The notes beneath the pieces were generated by a model that saw only the letters and a list, made by a program, of their open reading frames with translations, did no database searches and had not been told where the DNA came from. This document shows, in pieces, positions 7,391 through 16,028 of a DNA stretch of 64,000 nucleotides. The stretch covers positions 310,001 through 374,000 of the forward strand of contig NZ_JADIKM010000001.1 in the NCBI RefSeq assembly GCF_044904665.1, read 5' to 3'. Position numbers and translations under genes: made by a program. This stretch comes from Dyella_A ginsengisoli. Lineage in GTDB: Bacteria > Pseudomonadota > Gammaproteobacteria > Xanthomonadales > Rhodanobacteraceae. How positions within the stretch are numbered: the first letter of the stretch is position 1; the number at the start of each line of letters is the position of its first letter.

Positions 7391-8986
7391 TCAGGCGGCG
7401 CGAAAAAGCTCAGGAGACTCCGCGTGACCGGCGAGATCGTCCATCGTCTCGCGCATTGACTCACCCGCGTCACCCGCCGCGCGCTTCACGATGGTGGCGG
7501 CCAAACCTTGCAGAAGCGCCACGTTTTCACGCAGGCGCGTGCGCACGCCGGTGTCATCCAGCGCATCGTGCAGTGTGGCGTTCATCGCGGCGAACCAGGG
7601 CAGCTCGCCCTGGTCGAGCATGGCGCGCGGGTTGCGCCCGTGCGATGCGGCATGCCAGCGACCGAAGAACGCCTGCATGCGCTCGTTGAGCGCGCGCGCG
7701 GTTTCCAGTTCATCCGCCAGTTCGGCGAACAGCGCCGCGTCGGTGAGGCGCTCCTGGAACACCAGCTGGCACAGCACGCCCCAGTAGTAGGCGTAGTCCC
7801 AGATCACCTTGATCGGCATGACCTCGGCGTTACCCAGCAGCGGGTACTGGTGGCGATACAGCGCCAGCGTGCTCTCGTAAAACGAGAAGAACAGCCGCTC
7901 GTACAGCCGCGCGTAGGGCGCCACGGGCTTGCCCTCACGATCGTGCCGGATCAGCTCGGTGATGTAGGTGTTGGTGATGGCGATGAAGTCGGTGCCGGGC
8001 GAGTAGAACGGATCGAGGAACGCACCGGCCTCGCCGGTGAGCGCCCAGCGATCGGCGCTGAACATGCGCGCGCAGCCGTAGGAGTAGTCGCGGAAGAAGG
8101 CGAAGTCGAGCAGCTTGTGCTGCCGCTGCGCTACTTCGCGCGCGAGCGCCGGCTGGTGCTGGGCCAACCATTCCTGCGCGCGTTCGAAGGTGTTCATCGA
8201 TTCGATCGGGTGCATCGCCGCATCCGCCACGATGCCTATCGAGTGCGCGCCCGACGCCAACGGGATCAGCCAGGTCCAGTAGCCCGGGCCGCACAGGTGG
8301 TTGGTCGAGCGCCAGCGCTCGGCGGGCGTGCAGCGACCCTGCCATTCGGCGTCGTCGCACCAGCCGTCGATGGCGAGGCGGTCGTCCAGCCGGAACCACA
8401 CGGCGTTGGCGTGGTGGCCGTTGTCGCGGGTGAGCTCGAGCTTGTGCCGGATCATGCCGGCGCGGCCGGAGGCGTCGAGCAGCCAGCGCGCGTCGAGTGC
8501 GCGCTCGGTGCCCGCGGCATCTGTGCAGCGCACGCGATGCAGCGTGCCTTGGGTGCCAAGCGTGAAGGCGGTCACGCGCACGTCGTCGCGGAAATCGATG
8601 CCGCGCCGACGCGCCTCCTCGCCGAGAAAGTTTTCGAAGATGCCGCGGTCGATCTGGTAGCTCGGCGTGGGCAGCACCTCGCGCACACCCAGCTCGGTGA
8701 CTTCTTCAAGATCGCTGCGGCCGTCGCTGAAGAAAAAGCGGAAGCCGAACTTGCGGATGTGCGCGTCTTCCAGATGCGTGCGCAGGCCCAGCGTGTGCGC
8801 GAGGTAATGCGCGCCGATCTCCACGGTGGATTCGCCGACCTTGTGCGCTGCCTCCGGCAGCGGATGCGCGCGGCGCTCCAGCACCACGATGTCCATGTCG
8901 GGAAACGCATCGCGCAGCTGCAGCGCCAGGCACAGTCCGGCCAGCCCGCCGCCCAGGATCACCGCATCGTGCGTCGTGTCGCCCAT
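7391..8986 (-). CDS. FAD-dependent halogenase (tryptophan-halogenase family)
   Basis: A 531-residue flavoprotein with an N-terminal FAD-binding GGGLAG (12-17), the family motif KVGEST (49-54), and a lysine at position 79 that coincides with the catalytic lysine of flavin halogenases. It also has the diagnostic WxWxIP motif as WTWLIP (237-242). Xanthomonadins are brominated aryl polyenes, so this enzyme probably brominates the aryl head group. The start at 8986 is preferred over 8992 because GGAAGGG lies at a good distance from it. It is the last gene of the minus-strand pigment operon, 154 bases after the glycosyltransferase. A flavin reductase partner is not visible nearby. Confidence 0.85.
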   Translation of the reverse strand: MGDTTHDAVILGGGLAGLCLALQLRDAFPDMDIVVLERRAHPLPEAAHKVGESTVEIGAHYLAHTLGLRTHLEDAHIRKFGFRFFFSDGRSDLEEVTELGVREVLPTPSYQIDRGIFENFLGEEARRRGIDFRDDVRVTAFTLGTQGTLHRVRCTDAAGTERALDARWLLDASGRAGMIRHKLELTRDNGHHANAVWFRLDDRLAIDGWCDDAEWQGRCTPAERWRSTNHLCGPGYWTWLIPLASGAHSIGIVADAAMHPIESMNTFERAQEWLAQHQPALAREVAQRQHKLLDFAFFRDYSYGCARMFSADRWALTGEAGAFLDPFYSPGTDFIAITNTYITELIRHDREGKPVAPYARLYERLFFSFYESTLALYRHQYPLLGNAEVMPIKVIWDYAYYWGVLCQLVFQERLTDAALFAELADELETARALNERMQAFFGRWHAASHGRNPRAMLDQGELPWFAAMNATLHDALDDTGVRTRLRENVALLQGLAATIVKRAAGDAGESMRETMDDLAGHAESPELFRAA

Positions 8987-9140
8987 GTGCATCCCTTCCC
9001 GGAGTCCGCCCCGATTGTGCACGCATGGGCGGATCGCTGCAGCCTGTGCGACGTGAAGGCGACGTGCCGTGCGGGCCGTATCCTGCGACGGCATCGAGCC
9101 GGGCCGCGCGGACGCGCGCGTCGGATCGATCGGGAACGTA

Positions 9141-9890
9141 CTAGACGTCGTTCAGCACGATCGGCGCGCTGGCGCGCGAGCGGCGGTAGCTCGCCACGAT
9201 GTCGCCGTAGTGCACCACGCGGCCGATGGTGTAGGTGGTGATCCGGGTGACGTCGCGCACCGGCTTGAAGTGGCTGAGCCGGAAGGTGCCGTGGTAGCGC
9301 GAGGCGATCGGCACCGAGACCACGCCCAGGCCCTTCTCGCGCGCCGCGGCGATCAGGATCGCAGCCTCGAACACGAAGTTCTCCGCGGGCAGGTCGACCA
9401 GCGCCAGCGCGTCGCGCGGATACCAGCGCTGGCCGCTCTGCGTGTCGACCACCGGCTGCGCACAGGCCCACGAGATGCCCCAGTCGGCCACGCCGTTGGC
9501 GCGGCGGCGACCCGTCGGCTGCTGCTCGCGGTCGAGCAGGCGCGCGCCGATCACGATGTGCCGGGGATAGCGCTGCGCCGCGGCGAGCAGGCGCGGGATG
9601 TCACTGGCCAGGTGCTGGCCGTCGCCGTCCATCGTCAGTACGGCCTCGTAGCCCTGGCGTAACGCCTCGCGGAAGCCGCTGCGCAGCGCCTCGCCTTTGC
9701 CGTGTCGCGTGGCGTGGCGAATCAGCGTGACCGGCAGTTGCGCCACCAGCTCCGGCGTGCGGTCGTCGGAGCCGTCGTCGATCACGATCATCGGCGCGTC
9801 CAGCGCCAGCACCGAGCGCACCACCGACTCGATCGCCGCCTCCTCGTTCAGGCAGGGGATCAGCACGCACCATCGAGGCAGATCGTTCAA
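9141..9890 (-). CDS. Family 2 glycosyltransferase, TTG start
   Basis: A 249-residue GT-A glycosyltransferase. It has LIPCLNEE near the N-terminus, IDDGSDD near 38-44 and the metal-binding MDGDGQH near 88-94. It has no long hydrophobic segment. No in-frame ATG precedes the conserved N-terminus. The start is best read as TTG at 9890, which overlaps the TGA of the preceding chain-length factor as TTGA, with GGAG eight bases upstream. The enzyme may add a sugar to the pigment lipid. The donor and acceptor cannot be read from the sequence. Confidence 0.82.
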   Translation of the reverse strand: MNDLPRWCVLIPCLNEEAAIESVVRSVLALDAPMIVIDDGSDDRTPELVAQLPVTLIRHATRHGKGEALRSGFREALRQGYEAVLTMDGDGQHLASDIPRLLAAAQRYPRHIVIGARLLDREQQPTGRRRANGVADWGISWACAQPVVDTQSGQRWYPRDALALVDLPAENFVFEAAILIAAAREKGLGVVSVPIASRYHGTFRLSHFKPVRDVTRITTYTIGRVVHYGDIVASYRRSRASAPIVLNDV

Positions 9891-10684
9891 GCGGGATACT
9901 CCATGTCCAGATCCAGTTCCATCGAAGGCGAGGCGGCGAGGCGGGCATGCGCGGCGCCGCGCAGCAGTGGTATCAGCAGGTCGAGCGCGCCCGCGGCGGG
10001 ATTGCCGGCGCGCACGCTTGCCAGCGGTTCGGGCAGTGCGCCGGCGGTTCCATCGCGGCCGGATGACAGCCGCAGCGTGAGCGTTGCCAGCGCCGACGCG
10101 TTCGACACGGGCGCCAGCACCACCGCCGCGCCGAACGACTGCTCGCACCCGGTGACCTCGCGCAGCGGGCCGCTGCCGGCGATGTCGCTGCACACCAGCA
10201 GCACCGGCCGTTGATCGGCCAGCACCAGGCTGACCGCTTCGAGCAGTCCCGCGCCGAAGCTCAGCGCGTGCGCGCAGACCGCGGTGGATGCGGCATGGCA
10301 GCCGGTGGCGATGGTCCAGTAGCCGACCGGCGCGTTGTGCACCGAGTTGTGGAACTTTGTCGGCGACAGCTCGTTAGGCGCGGTCGCCAGCGTGGCACAC
10401 ATGTAGTCGGTGATCGCCTGGTCGCCGTGGCTGGAGGTGAACACGCAGGCCAGTTCGCTCGCTGCGCGGCCGCTCATAGCTACCGCCTGGTCGGCCACCT
10501 CGGTGGCCAGCAGCACGCTCTCCGGCGCGCGGCGGCGCTCGTTCGCCGGCAGCGTGGCGGCCGCGGGACGTGTCGGCGGCGGCGCCACGGGCGTACCGGC
10601 CAGCAGCGCGCGCAGCGCATCCACGTTGCCCAACTGCGGCGTCCACAGGCCGAGGCCTTCGATGGCGACGTGCAGCGCGCTCAT
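9887..10684 (-). CDS. Beta-ketoacyl synthase chain-length-factor-like protein (ApeC-like)
   Basis: A 265-residue, shortened ketosynthase-fold protein of the type annotated as beta-ketoacyl synthase-like N-terminal. Such proteins pair with a full ketosynthase in aryl-polyene systems. It has the motif NSVHNAPVGY and a TGCHAAST stretch (Cys129) where a catalytic cysteine loop would be. It lacks the C-terminal HGT and GH histidine motifs of active synthases, which supports a structural or chain-length role. Its ATG overlaps the TGA of the full ketosynthase by four bases, consistent with equimolar production of a heterodimer. Confidence 0.82.
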   Translation of the reverse strand: MSALHVAIEGLGLWTPQLGNVDALRALLAGTPVAPPPTRPAAATLPANERRRAPESVLLATEVADQAVAMSGRAASELACVFTSSHGDQAITDYMCATLATAPNELSPTKFHNSVHNAPVGYWTIATGCHAASTAVCAHALSFGAGLLEAVSLVLADQRPVLLVCSDIAGSGPLREVTGCEQSFGAAVVLAPVSNASALATLTLRLSSGRDGTAGALPEPLASVRAGNPAAGALDLLIPLLRGAAHARLAASPSMELDLDMEYPA

Positions 10685-11886
10685 GCGGCGGCCTCCGCGC
10701 GGGCGAAGGCGAGGCAGGCGTTGTTGCCGCCGAAGCCGAACGAGTTGCTGAGCGCGATGCGCAGCGGGCGGCGCTCGTTGTGCCAGGCGAACTGCGGACC
10801 GCAGTCAGGATCCGGGTTGTGGCCGCCGAGGTTGCCCGGCACCAGCCCTTCGCGCAGGGCAAGCAGGGTGATGGCCGCTTCCACGATGCCGGCCGCGCCC
10901 AGCGTGTGGCCGGTAAAACCCTTGGTGGAGCTGGCGCGCGTGCGCGCGCCGAAGGCGCGGCTTACCAGCGCGGCCTCCACCTCGTCATTCTTCATGCTCG
11001 CCGTGCCGTGCAGGTTGATGTAGTCGACCTGTTCGGCGGTGATGCCGGCGCGCGCGAGCGCATCGTGCAGCGCCAGCTCGGCGCCCAGGCCTTCCGGATG
11101 GGGCGTGGACATGTGGTGTGCATCGGTGGACTCGCCGTAGCCGAGCAGGCGCGGCGCAGCAGGCGCCGCGTCCACGCGTTCGAGCAGGGCGAAGCCCGCC
11201 GCCTCGCCGATCGAGATGCCGCGGCGGTTGGCGTCGAACGGCTGGCACGGTTCTGGTGAAACCAGCTCCAGCGCGTTGAAGCCGAACAGCACGCTGTCGC
11301 ACAAGGTGTCCACGCCCCCGACCACGGCCGCATCGACCAGCCCGAGGCGGATCAGCCGCTCGGCGTTGGCGAACACCTTGGCGCTGGACGAGCAGGCGGT
11401 GGACACGGTGAGGCACGGTCCCTCGATGCCCAGCGCCTCGGCCACGAACGCGCACAGCGAGTGCGGCGCGTGGATGGCCGGGCGAAGCAGGTCGTCGGGC
11501 AGGCCGCCGTCCGGATCCAGCCGACGGTAACCCTCTTCGGTAGCGCCGATGCTGGCGGTGGAGGTGCCAAGCATCAGCGCGATGCGCCCGGCGCCATAGC
11601 GGGAGCGGGCCGCGGCGACGCGGTCGAGAAAGCCGTCCTGGTTCAGGCCCAGCCAGGCCAGCCGGTTGTTGCGGCATTCCCACGCGGCCAGCGCCTCGGG
11701 CAGCGGCGCGCTCTCGACGCCGTCGACCTGGCCGATCCAGCACGGCAGCGGTGCGCTGGAGAACGCGTTGGGGCGCAAGCCGCTGCGTTCGGCCAGCAGC
11801 GCGTCCAGATGCGCCTGCAGTCCATGGCCGAGCGCGGATGTGGCGGTGTACGCGGAGACCGCGAGAGGGGCAATCGGATCAGGCAT
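10681..11886 (-). CDS. Beta-ketoacyl-ACP synthase of the aryl-polyene pathway
   Basis: A 401-residue FabF-like condensing enzyme with an intact Cys-His-His triad: Cys165 in STACSSSAK, His293 in NLHGTAS and His327 in GHTLGAAG. It would condense malonyl-ACP with the aromatic starter and then extend the chain. It is the first gene of the minus-strand operon, followed with four-base overlaps by its chain-length partner and then the glycosyltransferase. It starts 28 bases from the longest reading of the divergent DUF218 gene, so the promoter lies within roughly 11887-12040. Confidence 0.9.
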   Translation of the reverse strand: MPDPIAPLAVSAYTATSALGHGLQAHLDALLAERSGLRPNAFSSAPLPCWIGQVDGVESAPLPEALAAWECRNNRLAWLGLNQDGFLDRVAAARSRYGAGRIALMLGTSTASIGATEEGYRRLDPDGGLPDDLLRPAIHAPHSLCAFVAEALGIEGPCLTVSTACSSSAKVFANAERLIRLGLVDAAVVGGVDTLCDSVLFGFNALELVSPEPCQPFDANRRGISIGEAAGFALLERVDAAPAAPRLLGYGESTDAHHMSTPHPEGLGAELALHDALARAGITAEQVDYINLHGTASMKNDEVEAALVSRAFGARTRASSTKGFTGHTLGAAGIVEAAITLLALREGLVPGNLGGHNPDPDCGPQFAWHNERRPLRIALSNSFGFGGNNACLAFARAEAAA

Positions 11887-11914
11887 CCGGAAAGCCTAGC
11901 CGTGCCACCCGGGC

Positions 11915-12745
11915 TTGCCTAGCCACAGCGGTTCCGCGGGCCACGGCCCGGGACGATGCGCGACTGCGGCATCGCCGCGCACGCATTGCCCCTTCGTGCG
12001 GGACTGCCCAAACTGGCACGTCCCCCGTTACGGATCACTGCCCTTGCCTGCCGCTTCGCCGCCCTCCCGCCTGCAACGCTACCTGGCCGACCTCGACGTC
12101 TGGCACGCGGCGCTGGTGAGCGTGCTTGCGCTGGCGCTCAGCGGCGGCCTGGTGTTCGTGGGCTACCTCGCGCACGTGCTGCGCCTGGCGTGGCGCAGCC
12201 CGCTGCGGCCGCCGGCGCCGATGGTGGTGCTGGTGTTCGGTCGCCGGCTGGAGCACGACGAGCCGGAGGAGGACTATCGCCATCGCCTGCGCCGCGCGCT
12301 GGCCCTGGCCCGCGAGGCGCTGGCCGAGCGCCTGATGCTGCTGGGCGGCGCGAGCGGCAGTTCGATCAGCGAGGCGTCCGCCGGGCATCGCTGGCTGCTG
12401 CGCGAAGGACTGCCTCGCGAGGTCGCGGTGCAGCTGGAGCACGAGTCCACCGATTCGCTGGAGAACCTGCGCCAGGCGCGCGGGTTGCTGCGTGGTGACG
12501 ATGCGTCCGCCCCGTTGCCGCCGGTGGCGCTGGTCACCAGCCGCTATCACCTTGCGCGTTGCCAGCTGCTGGCGCGCCGGCTCGGTTTTGCCAGCGTGCC
12601 GATCGCCGCCGAGCCGCGCCTGCACCTCACCCCGCGCGCGCTGCGCCTGCTGCTGCTGGAATCGGCCTACCTGATGTGGATCGATCTGGGCGTGCGCTGG
12701 GCGACCCTGATCGGCCACACGCGCATGGCCTCTCGCATCGGCTGA
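11915..12745 (+). CDS. DUF218 (YdcF/ElyC-like) membrane-anchored protein
   Basis: The longest reading gives 276 residues: one membrane segment (near residues 67-90), then a DUF218 domain with a VVLVFGRRLE opening and a conserved SRYHLARC motif. DUF218 proteins such as SanA and ElyC affect envelope integrity; the reaction is unknown. The first 40 residues of the longest reading do not look like protein. GTG 11996 or TTG 12044 are likelier starts and would leave room for promoters between this gene and the divergent ketosynthase. Confidence 0.75.
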   Translation: MPSHSGSAGHGPGRCATAASPRTHCPFVRDCPNWHVPRYGSLPLPAASPPSRLQRYLADLDVWHAALVSVLALALSGGLVFVGYLAHVLRLAWRSPLRPPAPMVVLVFGRRLEHDEPEEDYRHRLRRALALAREALAERLMLLGGASGSSISEASAGHRWLLREGLPREVAVQLEHESTDSLENLRQARGLLRGDDASAPLPPVALVTSRYHLARCQLLARRLGFASVPIAAEPRLHLTPRALRLLLLESAYLMWIDLGVRWATLIGHTRMASRIG

Positions 12746-12795
12746 CGTGACCGGCTTGCTAAGCTTCGCGTCTTTCCGATACGGGTGATCCAGCG

Positions 12796-13698
12796 ATGAG
12801 CGAGCAGGCCGAACGCGCCGAAGCCTTTCTGCGCGAACTGCAGGACCGCATCTGTGCAGCCGTCGAAGCCGCAGACGGCGGCGCGCGTTTCGTCGAGGAC
12901 GCATGGACGCGCGAAGCGGGCGGCGGCGGTCGCACCCGGGTGCTGCGCGATGGTGCCGTGTTCGAGCAGGCCGGGGTGAACTTTTCGCGTGTGTACGGCC
13001 ACCAGCTGCCGCCCAGCGCCACCGCGCACCGGCCGGAACTGGTCGGCGGCAGCTTCGTCGCCACCGGCGTGTCGCTGGTGCTGCATCCGAAGAACCCCCA
13101 CGTGCCGACCACGCACGCCAACGTGCGCTATTTCGAGGCGAGCAAGGAGGGTGTCGAGCCGGTGTGGTGGTTCGGCGGCGGCTTCGACCTCACCCCGTTC
13201 TATCCGGTGGACGAGGACGTGTTGCACTGGCACACAGTGGCGCGCGACGCCTGCGCGCCGTACGGCGACGACGTCTACGCCCGCTACAAGCGCTGGTGCG
13301 ACGAATACTTCTATCTCAAGCACCGCGGCGAGACGCGCGGCGTGGGTGGTCTGTTCTATGACGACCTCAACGAGGGCGGCTTCGAGCGCTGCTTCGCGCT
13401 GACCCAGGCGGTGGGGCAGGGATTCCTCGACGCCTATCTGCCGATCGTCGAACGGCGCAGGGACACCCCGTACGGCGAGCGCGAGCGCGAGTTCCAGCTC
13501 TATCGCCGCGGCCGCTACGTGGAGTTCAACCTGGTGTGGGATCGCGGCACGCTGTTCGGCCTGCAGTCGGGCGGACGCACCGAGTCGATCCTGATGAGCC
13601 TGCCGCCGCGGGTGCGCTTCGAATACGGGTACACGCCCGAACCGGGCAGCGCCGAGGCGCGGCTGGCCGATTACCTGGTGCCGCGCGACTGGGTGTGA
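12796..13698 (+). CDS. hemF: Oxygen-dependent coproporphyrinogen III oxidase
   Basis: A 300-residue protein of normal family length. It contains the signature regions VNFSRVYG, HPKNPHVPTTHANVRYF and WWFGGGFDLTPFYP, plus the basic RRGRYVEFNLVWDRGT near the end. It converts coproporphyrinogen III to protoporphyrinogen IX with oxygen in haem synthesis, in the cytoplasm. No operon partner is obvious: it follows the DUF218 gene by 50 bases, and its stop lies at the edge of a purine-rich repeat element that separates it from the convergent VNG-repeat gene. Confidence 0.97.
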   Translation: MSEQAERAEAFLRELQDRICAAVEAADGGARFVEDAWTREAGGGGRTRVLRDGAVFEQAGVNFSRVYGHQLPPSATAHRPELVGGSFVATGVSLVLHPKNPHVPTTHANVRYFEASKEGVEPVWWFGGGFDLTPFYPVDEDVLHWHTVARDACAPYGDDVYARYKRWCDEYFYLKHRGETRGVGGLFYDDLNEGGFERCFALTQAVGQGFLDAYLPIVERRRDTPYGEREREFQLYRRGRYVEFNLVWDRGTLFGLQSGGRTESILMSLPPRVRFEYGYTPEPGSAEARLADYLVPRDWV

Positions 13699-13699
13699 A

Positions 13700-13799
13700 A
13701 GCTGAGGAGTGAGGGAAGAGGAGCGAGGAGCGCAACGTCTACCGGACTCCGGCTTTCTCTCACTGCTCACTCCTCTCCACTCTCTCTAATCTGCTCTCA
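13700..13799. repeat. Purine-rich GAGTGAG inverted repeat element, copy 1
   Basis: The left arm at 13702-13730 is built from GAGGAGTGAGGGAAGAG-type units. The right arm at 13753-13798 is built from the complementary CTCTCACTGCTCACTCCTC-type units. The arms form an imperfect palindrome filling the gap between the convergent hemF and VNG-repeat genes. Related copies lie at 20470-20640 and 25782-25954. Confidence 0.7.
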
Positions 13800-14450
13800 G
13801 GGTGCGTCGCCGTGGAACGTCACCGGCGTGGCGCCCTTCACCGGGCCGATCTGCGCGCTGTCGCTGACCTCGAGCACCACCTCGCGGCGAAACTCCAGCG
13901 TGCCCTGCACCACCGCGTGCGGCCCGATCACCACGTGCGGCGGACGCTGCGCATTGAAGTGGAACCAGCCGCCGGGCTTGTCCACCAGGATGCCGCCTTC
14001 CACGTGCGAGCTGGCCCCCACCGTGATGTCGCCGCTGACGGTGCCCAGCCCGCCGGCCACGTGGGCGGCGTCGAGCGTGATCGCGCCATTGACGTTGGAG
14101 GCGCGGCCGCCGATCTCGGCGCCCTTGTCCAGCCGGATGCTGCCGTTCACTGCCTCCACCTTGCCGCTCACGCGGGCACCTTCGCCGAGTGACACCGCGC
14201 CGTTGACCGTGCCGATCTCGCTGGCCTGGGCCTTGTCACCCAGCTCCACCGCGCCGTTGACCGTGCTGGCCTTGTGCACGCTGGCGCCGTCTTCCACGTG
14301 CACCGAGCCATTGACCGTGCTGGCGTCGCCGACCTGCTGGCCGGCCTCGACGTGGACGGAACCGTTGACCTTGTCGATGTCGTCCTGCGCGGCGGCGGCA
14401 AGCGGCTGGATGGCGAGGACGAGGGCGAAGGCAAGCAGGGTGCGGCGCAT
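13797..14450 (-). CDS. Secreted VNG-repeat beta-helix-like protein
   Basis: A 217-residue protein with a signal peptide (hydrophobic 5-20, cleavage near AAA-QDD) followed by about seven tandem repeats of 17-19 residues. Each repeat opens with VNG(S/A) or VSG and continues with an alternating valine/glycine pattern, covering roughly residues 26-150. The spacing fits one turn of a parallel beta-helix, as in bactofilin-like folds. The C-terminal part has no repeats. A strong ribosome binding site (AAGGAGA) supports the ATG at 14450. I know no function for this family; periplasmic or surface scaffolding is inference. Confidence 0.75.
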   Translation of the reverse strand: MRRTLLAFALVLAIQPLAAAAQDDIDKVNGSVHVEAGQQVGDASTVNGSVHVEDGASVHKASTVNGAVELGDKAQASEIGTVNGAVSLGEGARVSGKVEAVNGSIRLDKGAEIGGRASNVNGAITLDAAHVAGGLGTVSGDITVGASSHVEGGILVDKPGGWFHFNAQRPPHVVIGPHAVVQGTLEFRREVVLEVSDSAQIGPVKGATPVTFHGDAP

Positions 14451-14629
14451 GGGAATCTCCTTGGCATGACAGGGCGGAGGGCGCGTCGGCGGCCTGCCGC
14501 GGGGGACACAACGAGACCATAGATGCGGCCGGAGCGACGGCGGTTTACGTGACCTCTGGCAGGGGCGCGATTTGACGGGTGGGTCGGCGCCCTTCACCAT
14601 TTTCCCTTTCCCCGCGCGTCGCCATCACC

Positions 14630-15373
14630 ATGCACAAGCTCGTCCTGATCCGCCACGGCCAATCCCAGTGGAACCTCGACAACCGTTTCAGTGGCTGGGC
14701 CGACGTCGACCTGACCCCGCAGGGCATCGCCGAGGCCAGGGAAGCAGGCGCTGCGCTGAAGCAGGCGGGCTTCCAGTTCGACGTGGCGCATACCTCGGTG
14801 CTCAAGCGCTGTGTGCGCACGCTGTGGGGGGTGCAGGAGGCGCTGGACCAGATGTGGATTCCGGTGCTCACCGACTGGCGCCTCAACGAGCGCCACTACG
14901 GCGCGCTGACCGGCCTCAACAAGGCCGAGACTGCCGCCAAGTACGGCGAGGATCAGGTGAAGATCTGGCGCCGCAGCTACGACGTCCCGCCGCCGCCGCT
15001 GGAGCGCGGCGCCAACGAAGCGCTGCATGACCCGCGCTATGCGGGACTGGACCCGGCGCAGATTCCCGATACCGAGTGCCTCAAGGACACCGTCGCCCGC
15101 GTGTTGCCGTACTGGCACGAGATGTTGGCGCCGGCGATCCGCAGCGGCCAGCGCGTGCTGGTGGTGGCCCACGGCAATTCGATGCGCGCGCTGGTGAAGT
15201 ATCTGGACAACATCTCCGACGACGCCATCGTCGAGGTCAACATCCCCAACGGGATCCCGCTGGTCTACGAGTTCGATGCCGAACTGCGGCCGATCCGCCG
15301 CGAGTACCTGGGCGATGCCGACGCGATCGCCGCCAAGATGGCCGCGGTGGCCAACCAGGGCAAGGCGAAGTAG
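14630..15373 (+). CDS. gpmA: 2,3-bisphosphoglycerate-dependent phosphoglycerate mutase
   Basis: A 247-residue protein of normal length with the phosphohistidine motif LIRHGQSQWN at the N-terminus, ERHYGALTGLNK near 86-97 and VVAHGNSMRAL near 181-191. It interconverts 3- and 2-phosphoglycerate in glycolysis and gluconeogenesis. The start at ATG 14630 is fixed by the family N-terminus (MHKLVLIRHG), although no convincing ribosome binding site precedes it. The 179 bases upstream separate it from the divergent VNG-repeat gene and should hold promoters for both. Confidence 0.97.
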   Translation: MHKLVLIRHGQSQWNLDNRFSGWADVDLTPQGIAEAREAGAALKQAGFQFDVAHTSVLKRCVRTLWGVQEALDQMWIPVLTDWRLNERHYGALTGLNKAETAAKYGEDQVKIWRRSYDVPPPPLERGANEALHDPRYAGLDPAQIPDTECLKDTVARVLPYWHEMLAPAIRSGQRVLVVAHGNSMRALVKYLDNISDDAIVEVNIPNGIPLVYEFDAELRPIRREYLGDADAIAAKMAAVANQGKAK

Positions 15374-15491
15374 GCCGAGCGGCCCGCGCGGGAGTGACAG
15401 CCGTCATTCGCGACAGCTATCAGCAGGCACTGCACCGATGCCAGGGTCGGCCGCTACGCTGGCCCTCATTCAATGGAAGGAAACGCCGCGC

Positions 15492-16028
15492 ATGACACCG
15501 CATCTCACCTCGCTCGCCGTGATGATTCCCGTGATGGGACTGCTGATCTGGCGCCGCGTGCGCAGCCAGTTCGGCCGCCAGCCGATCCGCCGTGGCCGCA
15601 TGCTGGCGCGCATCGCAACGTTCGTCCTGCTGGGCGCGCTGGTGGCGTGGCCGGGGCTGGCGCACCCGCCGTTGCTCGAAGGCCTGCTCGCCGGCGTCCT
15701 TGTCGGCGTGTTGCTCGGCCTGGTCGGCCTGCGATTGACCCGTTTCGACCGCCGGGCAGACGGCAGCGACGGCTACATACCCAATCCCTGGATCGGCGCC
15801 CTGCTCACTGCGCTGCTGGTCGGCCGGCTGGCCTGGCGGTTCCTGGTGGCGATGCCGCAGCTGGCGTCGGAGCCGGGTGCCTACGCGGGGCCGGCGATCG
15901 GCAGCAGCCCGCTCACCATGGCGGTGTTCGGCCTGCTGGTGGGTTATTACGTGGCCTACTTCAGCGGCCTGCTGGTGCACCACCGCCGCTTCGAGCGGGC
16001 GCAGGCCCCGTGGGTGGGCGGGGCCTAG
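15492..16028 (+). CDS. CcdC-like (DUF1453-type) membrane protein
   Basis: A 178-residue protein with about five membrane helices, a short basic segment after the first (RRVRSQFGRQPIRRGR) and a YIPNPW motif. It resembles CcdC/DUF1453 membrane proteins; function unknown. AAGGAAA upstream supports the ATG at 15492. Its TAG stop shares the palindrome CTAG (16025-16028) with the stop of the convergent PII gene, so the two coding regions overlap by four bases tail to tail. Confidence 0.75.
   Translation: MTPHLTSLAVMIPVMGLLIWRRVRSQFGRQPIRRGRMLARIATFVLLGALVAWPGLAHPPLLEGLLAGVLVGVLLGLVGLRLTRFDRRADGSDGYIPNPWIGALLTALLVGRLAWRFLVAMPQLASEPGAYAGPAIGSSPLTMAVFGLLVGYYVAYFSGLLVHHRRFERAQAPWVGGA

Noticed and set aside
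13900..14380. Regularly spaced repeats suggesting a CRISPR array
   Set aside because: The repeats are in-frame VNG protein repeats about 54 bases apart with diverged sequence, not identical direct repeats with unique spacers.
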